Shown here: positions 44,201 to 53,201 of the stretch, piece after piece
How positions within the stretch are numbered: the first letter of the stretch is position 1
How the letters are laid out: every line of letters begins with the position of its first letter
Assembly: GCF_027158485.1 (NCBI RefSeq)
Contig: NZ_JAMKYJ010000009.1
Origin: Oxalobacter formigenes
Lineage (GTDB): Bacteria; Pseudomonadota; Gammaproteobacteria; Burkholderiales; Burkholderiaceae_D
Reading direction: 5' to 3' (one strand)
Length of the DNA: 64,000 nucleotides
Position numbers and translations under genes: made by a program
The notes under the pieces: model-generated
What the model saw: the letters and a program-made list of their open reading frames with translations, nothing else
What the model was told of the DNA's origin: nothing
Database searches by the model: none

Positions 44201-45159
44201 TTTGTACGCATTCCCGCGTCAACCTGCACCGTTTGTGGAGTGAAACAAGCTGGCGAATCGCCCGTTTGCGCGACAATCCGGAATGTGCCGATATGGAATA
44301 CGACCGTATTCTGGACGTAAGCGATACGGGAATGGCTCCTCTGGTGACTTTCGATATGGAAGAGGATATCGCCGCCCCGTTTATCGGCAAGGGCGCACGT
44401 CCACAGGTTGCGATCCTGCGTGAACAGGGCTCCAACTCGCATGTTGAAACCGCGTATGTCATGCACAAGGCCGGTTTCGAAGCGATTGATGTCCATATGA
44501 GTGATTTGATCAGTGGACGTATGTCGCTGGACGATTGCAAGGGGCTGATTGCTGTCGGCGGTTTTTCCTACGGTGATGTACTGGGCGCAGGCGAAGGCTG
44601 GGCGAAAACGATCCTGTTCAATGATATGCTGAAAGAACAGTTCGAGACTTTCTTCATCCGTCAGGATACGTTTGCATTGGGTATCTGTAACGGGTGCCAG
44701 ATGATGAGCAGTCTCGCCTCGATTATTCCGGGAGCGGAAGACTGGCCGAAATTTGTCCGTAATCGTTCGGAACAGTTTGAAGCGCGCTTCACGATGGTTG
44801 AAATTCAAAAATCACCGTCCATTTTCTTCAACGGTATGGAAGGCACAAGAGCGCCGATCGTTGTCTCGCACGGTGAAGGACGCGCCGATTTCTCGCAGCA
44901 AGGGAATATGGACAAGGCACTGGTTGCCATGCGTTACGTCGACCATAAGGGCATGCCAACGGAAATGTATCCGATGAATCCGAATGGTTCGCCAGAGGGT
45001 ATGACGTCGGTGACGACAGCCGATGGCCGCTTTACGGTATTGATGCCTCATGCCGAACGGGTCTTCAGGACAGTACAGCAATCCTGGGCGCCTGATTTCT
45101 GGGCGGAAAGTTCTCCCTGGATGCGTATGTTCCGCAATGCCCGCAAATGGATGGGCTGA
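41206..45159 (+). CDS. purL: Phosphoribosylformylglycinamidine synthase
   Basis: A 1317-residue single-chain FGAM synthetase (large gammaproteobacterial/betaproteobacterial type) for step four of purine synthesis. The N-terminal PurS-like and linker regions are followed by the ATP domain with [15 protein letters not shown] and [23 protein letters not shown], a second pseudo-repeat with YHDRSDGGL, and the C-terminal class I glutaminase (about 1055-1317) with the catalytic cysteine in [11 protein letters not shown] and His in PHAERVFR. A possible -10 TATAAT lies at about 41151. It is followed by a perfect terminator and is transcribed alone. Confidence 0.97.
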   Translation: [1317 protein letters not shown]

Positions 45160-45182
45160 TGACGTGACTGGTTGGAACCTGA

Positions 45183-45210
45183 AAAACAGCCTGTTCGAAC
45201 AGGCTGTTTT
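45183..45210 (+). terminator. Terminator of purL
   Basis: AAAACAGCCTG-TTCGAA-CAGGCTGTTTT is a perfect palindrome of 28 bases, about 25 bases after the purL stop. Confidence 0.88.
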
Positions 45211-45427
45211 GCAATTCAAATGAACTGTTTTATTTAAACCACAATGACAAAAATATCGATGTAATTCGTGAACAGAACGAAATGCCTGTGAAGCCTTTCA
45301 TTTTTGTTTCCACAAGGGCTTTCAAGCGGATTCAACCGTTCATTCTGGCTATAAAACTGTCGGGTGTGTCGGGTTTTTTTCTTTTATAATCGTTGTTTCA
45401 GCATTCTTGCCTACTTTCAATACAAAA

Positions 45428-48040
45428 ATGAAATCTGCCGAAATTCGTCAAAAGTTTCTGAGCTTTTTTGAAGCCAAGGGCCATACTATCGTCCGTTCGA
45501 GCTCGCTGGTTCCTGCCAACGATCCCACCCTGATGCTGACCAATGCAGGAATGGTGCAGTTCAAGGACGTTTTCCTGGGACTCGACAAACGTCCCTATAC
45601 GCGTGCCACGTCCGTGCAACGCTGCGTGCGTGCGGGCGGCAAGCATAACGACCTTGAAAATGTCGGGTATACGGCACGTCACCATACTTTTTTCGAAATG
45701 CTGGGCAACTTCAGCTTCGGCGATTATTTCAAGCGGGATGCGATCCACTATGCGTGGGAACTGTTGACGACGGTTTACAAACTCCCTGCCGACAAGCTCT
45801 GGGCAACCGTTTATTACGAAGACGACGAAGCCTATGACATCTGGGCCAATGAAATCGGTCTGCCGAAAGAAAGAATTGTCCGCATCGGCGACAACAAGGG
45901 TGCCCGTTACGCGTCGGATAACTTCTGGCAAATGGCCGATACCGGCCCATGTGGTCCTTGCAGTGAAATCTTTTACGATCACGGTCCTGACGTTGCCGGT
46001 GGCCCTCCGGGAAGCCCTGACGAAGACGGTGACCGTTATATTGAAATCTGGAATCTGGTGTTCATGCAGTTCAACCGGGATGAACAGGGCAATATGACGC
46101 CATTGCCAAGCCCTTGTGTCGATACCGGTATGGGACTGGAACGACTGGCTGCCGTACTCCAGCACGTTCACAGCAATTATGAAATCGACCTGTTCCAGAA
46201 CCTGATCAAGGCCGCTGCTCGCGAAACGGGTACGACCGATTTGACGAACAATTCCCTGAAAGTCATTGCCGACCATATCCGCGCGACGTCTTTCATGATC
46301 GTTGACGGGCTGATTCCGGGCAGCGACGGTCACGGCTACGTATTGCGCCGCATTATCCGCCGCGCCTTGCGCCACGGTTACAAGCTCGGTCAGACCAAAC
46401 CTTTCTTTTACAAGCTGGTTGAAGATCTTGTGAAGGAAATGGGCGCAGCCTATCCGGAACTGGTGGAAGCGGCCGGTTATGTCCAGCGCGTTTTGCGCCA
46501 TGAAGAAGAACGTTTCGGCGAAACGCTCGATAACGGCATGAAGATCCTTGAATCGGCACTGACGGACAGTTCGACGGTATTGAACGGTGAAACGGCTTTC
46601 ACCCTTTACGATACCTACGGTTTCCCGCTGGATCTGACGGCGGATATCTGCCGCGAAAGAAACATGACGGTCGATGAAGCGGGTTTTGACGTTGCCATGG
46701 AAAAACAGAGAGCGACGGCCCGTGCTTCCGGCAAGTTCAAGATGGCGGCCGCTCTGGAATATCACGGTGAAAAGACGCAGTTCGTCGGTTACGAACGGCT
46801 GGAAGAGGTCGGTACGGTTGTGGCCATTTATCGTGACGGTACTCCCGTTGACAAAATAGAGACCGGCCAGAATGGCGTGATTGTTCTGGATACGACACCG
46901 TTTTATGCCGAGTCCGGCGGTCAGGTGGGTGACGTCGGTACACTGGTCGGTAACGGAGTGCGTTTCGATGTTGAAGATACCCAGAAAATTCAGGCCGACG
47001 TGGCCGGCCATCACGGCAAGCTCGTCAATGGAACGATAACGATCGGTGACAAGCTCGACGGTCGCGTGAATATGGAAATGCGTGCCCAGACGATGCGGAA
47101 CCACTCGGTAACCCATCTGATGCACAAGGCATTGCGTCAGGTTCTCGGTTCGCATGTCGCGCAACGCGGTTCGCTGGTCGATCCGGAAAAAACCCGTTTC
47201 GACTTCAGTCATAATGCACCGATTACTGACGATGAAATCCGTCAGGTTGAAGAAATCGTCAATCGTGAAATCGTGGCGAACAATCCGACCGAAACCCATC
47301 AGATGAGTTTTGACGAAGCGATTGCGCATGGTGCGACGGCACTTTTCGGCGAAAAATACGGCGATGTCGTCCGGGTGCTGGATATCGGTTTTTCCTGTGA
47401 ATTATGTGGGGGTACACACGTTTCCCGTACAGGCGATATCGGTTTCTTCAAGGTTGTTTCCGAAGGGGGCGTGGCAGCGGGTATCCGTCGTATCGAGGCG
47501 GTTACCGGTCTGGTGGCCATGCAATGGGTTCAGGATATGGCCCGCAAGGTTGGTGAAGCCGCTTCTGCGCTGAAAACCCAGCCGGATGAACTGGTGAACC
47601 GTATCGTACAGGTACAGGACCACATCAAAGGTCTCGACCGTGAACTCTCTACCCTGAAAGCGAAATTCGCTTCCAGTCAGGGTGATGATCTGGCCGACAA
47701 GGCAACAGACATCAAGGGTGTCAAGGTGCTGGCTGCCATGATTGAAGGTGCCGATGTTTCGGGCTTGCGAAGCACGATGGACAAATTGAAAGACAAGCTG
47801 AAAACGGCAGCTATCGTTCTGGCAGCCGTTAATGACGGTAAGGTCAGCCTGATTGCGGGCGTTACATCCGATATGACGTCGAAACTGAAAGCGAGCGAAC
47901 TGGTGAATCACGTTGCCAAACAGGTCGGTGGCAAGGGCGGTGGACGCCCGGATATGGCTGCCGCCGGCGGTACCGATCCAAGCGGTCTGGATGGCGCATT
48001 GAATAGTGTGGGAGGCTGGGTCCAGGAACGTCTGGGCTGA
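45428..48040 (+). CDS. alaS: Alanyl-tRNA synthetase
   Basis: An 870-residue class II aminoacyl-tRNA synthetase. Motif regions: FLSFFEAKGHTIVRSSSLVP, RCVRAGGKHNDLENVG, FFEMLGNFSFGDYFK, DTGMGLERLA and GHGYVLRRIIRRALRHG. The editing domain shows NHSVTHLMHKAL and the metal ligands in CELCGGTHV, followed by the C-terminal C-Ala domain (GGKGGGRPDMAAAGG). Start is the ATG at 45428; a TTG 21 bases upstream is in frame but gives a non-conserved extension. tusA follows 10 bases after the stop and is likely co-transcribed. Confidence 0.97.
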   Translation: MKSAEIRQKFLSFFEAKGHTIVRSSSLVPANDPTLMLTNAGMVQFKDVFLGLDKRPYTRATSVQRCVRAGGKHNDLENVGYTARHHTFFEMLGNFSFGDYFKRDAIHYAWELLTTVYKLPADKLWATVYYEDDEAYDIWANEIGLPKERIVRIGDNKGARYASDNFWQMADTGPCGPCSEIFYDHGPDVAGGPPGSPDEDGDRYIEIWNLVFMQFNRDEQGNMTPLPSPCVDTGMGLERLAAVLQHVHSNYEIDLFQNLIKAAARETGTTDLTNNSLKVIADHIRATSFMIVDGLIPGSDGHGYVLRRIIRRALRHGYKLGQTKPFFYKLVEDLVKEMGAAYPELVEAAGYVQRVLRHEEERFGETLDNGMKILESALTDSSTVLNGETAFTLYDTYGFPLDLTADICRERNMTVDEAGFDVAMEKQRATARASGKFKMAAALEYHGEKTQFVGYERLEEVGTVVAIYRDGTPVDKIETGQNGVIVLDTTPFYAESGGQVGDVGTLVGNGVRFDVEDTQKIQADVAGHHGKLVNGTITIGDKLDGRVNMEMRAQTMRNHSVTHLMHKALRQVLGSHVAQRGSLVDPEKTRFDFSHNAPITDDEIRQVEEIVNREIVANNPTETHQMSFDEAIAHGATALFGEKYGDVVRVLDIGFSCELCGGTHVSRTGDIGFFKVVSEGGVAAGIRRIEAVTGLVAMQWVQDMARKVGEAASALKTQPDELVNRIVQVQDHIKGLDRELSTLKAKFASSQGDDLADKATDIKGVKVLAAMIEGADVSGLRSTMDKLKDKLKTAAIVLAAVNDGKVSLIAGVTSDMTSKLKASELVNHVAKQVGGKGGGRPDMAAAGGTDPSGLDGALNSVGGWVQERLG

Positions 48041-48050
48041 TGGCAGGGTA

Positions 48051-48296
48051 ATGGAAAACGACGCGGAAAAAAAAGTTGATCAGAGAGTCGATGCTTGCGG
48101 ATTGAAATGTCCGATGCCGATTTTGCGGGCCAAAAAGGCATTGGCAAATATGGAATCGGGCCAGTTGCTGGAAGTGCTGGCGACCGATCCGGCCGCTGTG
48201 CGCGATTTTCACTTTTTCGGAAACCAGACGGGGAATATTGTGATCGGGGAATCTGAAGACAAGGGTGTGTTTTCCATTATCGTGAAGCGCAAGTAG
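48051..48296 (+). CDS. tusA: Sulfur carrier protein TusA
   Basis: An 81-residue SirA/TusA protein with the sulfur-carrying cysteine in DACGLKCPMPILRAKKAL. TusA receives persulfide sulfur from a cysteine desulfurase and passes it to the tRNA 2-thiouridine or other sulfur pathways. The ATG at 48051 follows GCAGGGTA; the open frame upstream overlaps alaS and is not part of the protein. It lies between alaS and etfB in the same direction. Confidence 0.92.
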   Translation: MENDAEKKVDQRVDACGLKCPMPILRAKKALANMESGQLLEVLATDPAAVRDFHFFGNQTGNIVIGESEDKGVFSIIVKRK

Positions 48297-48328
48297 GTTG
48301 GAAAAAAGAATTATTTCGGGGTAAATGC

Positions 48329-49078
48329 ATGAAAATACTGGTGCCTGTCAAACGGGTTGTCGACTATAACGCCAAAATCCGGGTCAAGCCCGATGGCAGC
48401 GGCATTGAAATGGATAACGTCAAGATGTCGATGAATCCATTCGATGAGATCGCTGTAGAAGAAGCCGTCCGTCAAAAAGAATCGGGTGTGGCTTCTGAAG
48501 TGGTCGCCGTTTCATGTGGCATTGAAAAATCGCAGGATACCTTGCGAAACGCGATGGCTATCGGTGCCGATCGCGGCATTCTGGTCAAGACCGATGCTAA
48601 GCTGCAACCGCTGGCTGTTGCCAAACTGCTGGTGAAGCTGGTGGAAAAAGAACAGCCTGACCTGGTTATTCTGGGAAAACAGGCAACGGATGACGATGCC
48701 AACCAGACCGGGCAGATGCTGGCGGCGCTTCTGGACTGGCCTCAGGCGACTTCGGTCTTCAAGGTGGCGATTGAAAATGGAAAAGCCATTGTCACACGTG
48801 AAATCGACGACGGCGAAGAAACGCTGGCATTGGAATTGCCTGCTGTCATCACCGCTGATTTGCGCCTGAACGAGCCGCGTTACGTGACCTTGCCGAATAT
48901 GATGAAGGCAAAGAAAAAAACGATAGACATGACAACGCCGGATGAGCTGGGTGTATCGGTTGAGTCTCATCTGAAAACCGTGAAGGTTTCCGAACCGGCA
49001 ATGCGTTCCGAAGTCCGGATGGTGCCGGATATCGCGACGCTGGTTGACCGGCTGAAAAATGAAGCCAAGGTGATTTGA
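48329..49078 (+). CDS. etfB: Electron transfer flavoprotein beta subunit
   Basis: A 249-residue beta subunit of ETF, which carries electrons from acyl-CoA and other dehydrogenases and binds AMP. Motifs: MKILVPVKRVVDYNAKI, MSMNPFDEIAVEEAVR, KQATDDDANQTGQMLA and the signature near 190 (VITADLRLNEPRYVTLPNMM). Length is standard. etfA starts 53 bases after its stop. Confidence 0.95.
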   Translation: MKILVPVKRVVDYNAKIRVKPDGSGIEMDNVKMSMNPFDEIAVEEAVRQKESGVASEVVAVSCGIEKSQDTLRNAMAIGADRGILVKTDAKLQPLAVAKLLVKLVEKEQPDLVILGKQATDDDANQTGQMLAALLDWPQATSVFKVAIENGKAIVTREIDDGEETLALELPAVITADLRLNEPRYVTLPNMMKAKKKTIDMTTPDELGVSVESHLKTVKVSEPAMRSEVRMVPDIATLVDRLKNEAKVI

Positions 49079-49131
49079 ACCGATCAAGCTGTTTGTCAGG
49101 CCGTTTATCAAGTTTCAATACAGGATCAGAA

Positions 49132-50064
49132 ATGCCCATACTTGTTGTTGCCGAACATGACAATCAATCTTTGAAAAATGGCACATACCATGCCGTTTCT
49201 GCCGCTGCCTTGTGTGGTCAGGACATCCATGTTCTGGTTGCCGGTTCCGCTTGTCAGGGCGTCGCTGAAAAAGCGGCGAAAATGGCAGGCGTCGCCAAAG
49301 TGCTGGTGGCGGACGCTCCTCATCTGGAACACGGCTTGCCTGAAGACGTTGCCGCGCAGGTTTTGTCGATCACCGGGGAATATTCCCATATTCTTGTCGG
49401 TGCCACGTCATTCGGTAAGGCCATGATGCCCCGTGTGGCGGCAAAACTGGATGTGAACCAGATTTCCGAGATCACGAAAGTGGTGTCAGTCGATACGTTC
49501 GAGCGGCCTGTCTATGCGGGCAACGCCATTGCAACGGTACAGTCATCCGACCCGGTCAAGGTCATTACTGTCAGGACGACGGCGTTTGCGCCTGCAGTGG
49601 AGGATGGCAGTGCGGCTCCGGTTGAACCGGTCGCAGCCGTTGCCGGAAACGGCAAATCGTCTTATCTCTCGCATCAGGTAGACAAGTCACACCGACCGGA
49701 ATTGTCCAGTGCGAAAATTGTTGTGGCAGGCGGGCAAGGTGTCGGTTCAGCAGAAAATTTCAGACTGATCGAACAGCTGGCAGACAAACTGGGTGCGGCT
49801 GTCGGCGCATCCCGCTCTGCGGTAGATGCCGGTTTCATTTCGAATGATTTGCAGGTGGGACAGACAGGCAAGATCGTCGCTCCCGATCTGTATATTGCTG
49901 TCGGAATTTCCGGGGCGGTTCAGCATGTCGCCGGCATCAAGGATGCCAGGACTATCGTGGTGATCAATCAGGACCCTGATGCACCGATTTTCCTGACGGC
50001 CGATTACGGTATTGTGGGAGATTTGAACAAGCTGGTTCCGGAGCTGATAGCGGCTCTGGATTAA
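49132..50064 (+). CDS. etfA: Electron transfer flavoprotein alpha subunit
   Basis: A 310-residue FAD-binding alpha subunit of ETF. The C-terminal FAD domain contains KIVVAGGQGVGSAENF, GASRSAVDAGF, GQTGKIVAPDLYIAVGISG and INQDPDAPIFLTADYGIVGD. The ATG at 49132 gives MPILVVAEHDN, typical of the family; the open frame before it overlaps etfB and is not conserved. Works as a heterodimer with the etfB product. No ETF-quinone oxidoreductase gene is adjacent. Confidence 0.95.
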   Translation: MPILVVAEHDNQSLKNGTYHAVSAAALCGQDIHVLVAGSACQGVAEKAAKMAGVAKVLVADAPHLEHGLPEDVAAQVLSITGEYSHILVGATSFGKAMMPRVAAKLDVNQISEITKVVSVDTFERPVYAGNAIATVQSSDPVKVITVRTTAFAPAVEDGSAAPVEPVAAVAGNGKSSYLSHQVDKSHRPELSSAKIVVAGGQGVGSAENFRLIEQLADKLGAAVGASRSAVDAGFISNDLQVGQTGKIVAPDLYIAVGISGAVQHVAGIKDARTIVVINQDPDAPIFLTADYGIVGDLNKLVPELIAALD

Positions 50065-50242
50065 ATCCGCCTTTGCTGAGCGAAGGCAAGTTGAACAATA
50101 AATTTGATTTTAATATTAGGCAGGAAAACGGATTGAATGCATTCCGTTAAAAAAAACGGGCGATTTTTTCAAAACAGGATTGTGAAAGAAAAAATATCGT
50201 CTCAAATATTTAATTCGGTACCTGTATGAGGGAGTCACTACT

Positions 50243-53113
50243 ATGACAGTTTCGGAAAGTGCGACAGATTCGTTATATGCGCCGCAGGAAATTTCCACCG
50301 AGGTTTTACTGGAAAAATATGCCAAGGGCAATGAAACCAGTGTAGAAGAAGTAATGGAACGGGTTGCCCAGGCTTTGGCGGAAGTGGAAGCTCCCAAGAA
50401 CAAAAAGAAATACGCTGAAGAATTTTTGTGGGCATTGCAAAACGGCTTCATTCCGGCAGGGCGCGTCAGCAGTGCAGCCGGAACCGGCTTGCAGACAACG
50501 CTGATCAACTGCTTTGTCCAGCCTGTAGGGGACTCCATCACCAATATGGTCGATGGCAAGCCCGGCATTTATACCGCTCTGGCTCAGGCAGCCGAAACGA
50601 TGCGCAGAGGCGGGGGTGTCGGCTATAACTTCTCGTCCATCCGTCCGCGTGGTGCCAAAGTCCGCGGTACCGGCAGCAGTGCATCGGGTCCGATTTCGTA
50701 CATGAAAGTGTTCGACCGTTCCTGCGAAACGGTTGAATCAGCCGGTGCACGTCGTGGTGCACAGATGGCGGTATTGAATATCGACCATCCGGACATCGTC
50801 GAATTCATTACGATCAAACAGGAACAGAACCAGCTCAGCAATTTCAACGTATCCGTCGGTGTGACCGACAAGTTCATGCAGGCTGTCGAAAGCGACGGTG
50901 ATTTTGAACTGGCTCATGTAGCGGAACCGAATAACGAACTGAAGGAAAAAGGCTCATACAAACGCGCTGACGGCAAATGGGTTTACAGCAAGGTCAAGGC
51001 AAGGGATATCTGGGATCTCGTGATGAAAAGCACCTACAATGCGGCTGAACCCGGCGTGCTTTACATTGACCGTATCAACCGGGAAAACAATCTCGCTTAC
51101 TGTGAAGTCATCGAAGCGACCAATCCCTGTGGTGAACAGCCTCTGCCTGATTATGGCTGTTGCTGTCTGGGCAGTCTGAACCTGACGTCGTTTGTCACGG
51201 CTCCGTTTTCGGCACATCCGCTTTTCGATTTCAATCTGTTTGCGAGAGTGACCAAAATTGCCGTTCGCATGCTGGACAATGTTCTGACAGCAACAAAATG
51301 GCCATTGGAAGAACAGGCGAAGGAAGCTGCTGCAAAGCGCCGTATCGGTCTCGGATTTACCGGTCTGGGCGATGCATTGATCATGCTCGGTATCCGTTAC
51401 GATTCCGAAGAAGCGCGAATCCTGTCGTCTGAAATCTCCAAAGCCATGCGTGACGCCGCATATTCCGGTTCCATCGATCTGGCGAAAGAACGCGGTGCGT
51501 TCCCGATGCTGGATGTCGAAAATTATCTGAAGGGCGGTTTCGTATCGCGTCTGCCGGAAGAGATGAAAGCCCAGATCCGCAAACACGGCATTCGCAATTC
51601 GCATCTCACTTCCATTGCACCCACGGGTACGATTTCGCTGGCTTTTGCCGACAACGCTTCCAACGGTATCGAACCGGCATTCTCATGGTTCTATAACCGC
51701 GTCAAACGCATGCCGGACGGTTCGAAGAAAAACTACACCGTCGAGGATCACGCTTACCGTATTTATCGTTCGATGGGAAACGACGTTTCCAAACTGCCGG
51801 ATTATTTCGTTTCGGCGCTGGAAATCTCCGCTATCGATCACATGCTGATGGTCGCTGCGGTTGCGCCTTATATCGATGCTGCCATTTCCAAAACAGTGAA
51901 CGTGGCTGAAGAATATCCCTATGAAGATTTCAAGAACCTTTATATGGAAGCCTGGAAAAAAGGCCTGAAGGGCATCACGACCTATCGTCCGAATAACGTC
52001 AGAACCGCGATTCTGTCCGTTCCGACAGAAAAAGAGAAAGAAACCAAAAAAGAAGACAAGAACGGGCATTCGGTCACACTCTCCGAACAGGACAAACGTA
52101 TTATCCTGAAAGAAGTGACGATAGCGCCGCCTCTGTCTTCCCTGCGCTGGCCGTCACGTCCTGCGCTGCCAGCCGGTGCTTCGGCATGGATCAGCGAACA
52201 GATCATGTCGCCTCAGGGGGAATTCGCCGTGGCCGTTTCCGACCATGACGGCATTCCTTTCGAAGTGTGGGTACTGGGTGGCCAGACACCACGCGGACTG
52301 GATGCCATTGCCAAGACGCTGTCGATCGACATGCGTGCCAACGACAGGGGCTGGCTGCACAAACGCTTTACGATGCTTTCCAACGTCGGTGGTGATTCAT
52401 TTGAAATGCCGATGCCGCCAAACGGGGAATTCGTACAGGTTCCGAGCACGACAGCTGCACTGGCCCGTCTGGTCATGTGGCGTTACAACCAGCTCGGCGC
52501 GCTGGATCACAAGGAGGATGAACCTTCTCCGGTACTGGATGCCCTGTTCACGCCGCACGAACCGAGAACCGGTACGGACGGTACGCTGGCCTGGGTTGCC
52601 GACGTACAGAATCCGTCTACCGGCGACGATTTCGTCCTGATGTTGAAAGAACTGGAAATGCCGGACGGTACCCGTCGCCCATACAGTATAGGATTGACGG
52701 GTGGGCACCCGCGGGCACTCGATGGCCTGTGCAAGCTTCTCTCCGTCGATATGCGCGTGATCGATCCGGCATGGATCGGCATGAAACTGCGCAAGTTGAT
52801 GAATTATGCAGAACCACGTGGCGATTTCCTCGCACGTGTACCCGGACAGGCACGTCAGGCCAGCTTCCCGTCGACTGTCGCCTACATCGCCCAACTGGTC
52901 ATCCATCGATACGCCATGCTGGGTATCCTGACGCCGGATGGCCATCCGGTCAAACCGCTGGGTGTGGTTGCCGACGAACCGGTTCGCGACGTCCGTCCGA
53001 CTGTTTTGAGAATGCCGGGCAAACTGTGTACCGAATGCGGCAATACGACGGTTATCCGCAAGGATGGCTGCGATTTCTGCACGGCTTGCGGGGCGATCGG
53101 TTCCTGCGGTTAA
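50243..53113 (+). CDS. nrdJ: Class II (adenosylcobalamin-dependent) ribonucleotide reductase
   Basis: A 956-residue class II reductase, independent of oxygen. Catalytic segments: FIPAGRVSSAAGTGLQTTLI, RRGGGVGYNFSSIRPRG, NPCGEQPLPDYGCCCLGSL and, near 455, HLTSIAPTGTISLAF. After about residue 600 come two related segments (about 640-760 and 770-895), each with PRxLDxxxKxLSxDMR, resembling TSCPD domains, then a Cys-rich end (CTECGNTTVI, CDFCTACGAIGSCG) likely needed for disulfide reduction or zinc. No cobalamin riboswitch is recognisable in the 178 bases upstream. TGAGGGAG precedes the ATG. A strong terminator follows. Confidence 0.93.
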   Translation: MTVSESATDSLYAPQEISTEVLLEKYAKGNETSVEEVMERVAQALAEVEAPKNKKKYAEEFLWALQNGFIPAGRVSSAAGTGLQTTLINCFVQPVGDSITNMVDGKPGIYTALAQAAETMRRGGGVGYNFSSIRPRGAKVRGTGSSASGPISYMKVFDRSCETVESAGARRGAQMAVLNIDHPDIVEFITIKQEQNQLSNFNVSVGVTDKFMQAVESDGDFELAHVAEPNNELKEKGSYKRADGKWVYSKVKARDIWDLVMKSTYNAAEPGVLYIDRINRENNLAYCEVIEATNPCGEQPLPDYGCCCLGSLNLTSFVTAPFSAHPLFDFNLFARVTKIAVRMLDNVLTATKWPLEEQAKEAAAKRRIGLGFTGLGDALIMLGIRYDSEEARILSSEISKAMRDAAYSGSIDLAKERGAFPMLDVENYLKGGFVSRLPEEMKAQIRKHGIRNSHLTSIAPTGTISLAFADNASNGIEPAFSWFYNRVKRMPDGSKKNYTVEDHAYRIYRSMGNDVSKLPDYFVSALEISAIDHMLMVAAVAPYIDAAISKTVNVAEEYPYEDFKNLYMEAWKKGLKGITTYRPNNVRTAILSVPTEKEKETKKEDKNGHSVTLSEQDKRIILKEVTIAPPLSSLRWPSRPALPAGASAWISEQIMSPQGEFAVAVSDHDGIPFEVWVLGGQTPRGLDAIAKTLSIDMRANDRGWLHKRFTMLSNVGGDSFEMPMPPNGEFVQVPSTTAALARLVMWRYNQLGALDHKEDEPSPVLDALFTPHEPRTGTDGTLAWVADVQNPSTGDDFVLMLKELEMPDGTRRPYSIGLTGGHPRALDGLCKLLSVDMRVIDPAWIGMKLRKLMNYAEPRGDFLARVPGQARQASFPSTVAYIAQLVIHRYAMLGILTPDGHPVKPLGVVADEPVRDVRPTVLRMPGKLCTECGNTTVIRKDGCDFCTACGAIGSCG

Positions 53114-53135
53114 AAAACCGTCCTTAATTGACGAA

Positions 53136-53182
53136 AAATCCCTGTCGTCGTATCGTGAGAACGATACCGGCAGGGTTTTTTT
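53136..53182 (+). terminator. Terminator of nrdJ
   Basis: AAATCCCTG and CGTATCGT pair with ACGATAC and CAGGG, a long imperfect stem with GAGA loop, then seven T. Confidence 0.88.
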
Positions 53183-53201
53183 ATGGCGGAAGAGGTGCAA
53201 A

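Noticed and set aside
45398..47329. Very long open frame on the minus strand across alaS
   Set aside because: It is the antisense shadow of alaS, whose motifs are complete; the translated product has no natural domain pattern. Similar shadows lie over purL and nrdJ.
50065..50242. Cobalamin riboswitch before nrdJ
   Set aside because: I looked for the B12-box and conserved core and found neither; only short hairpins without matching sequence are present.
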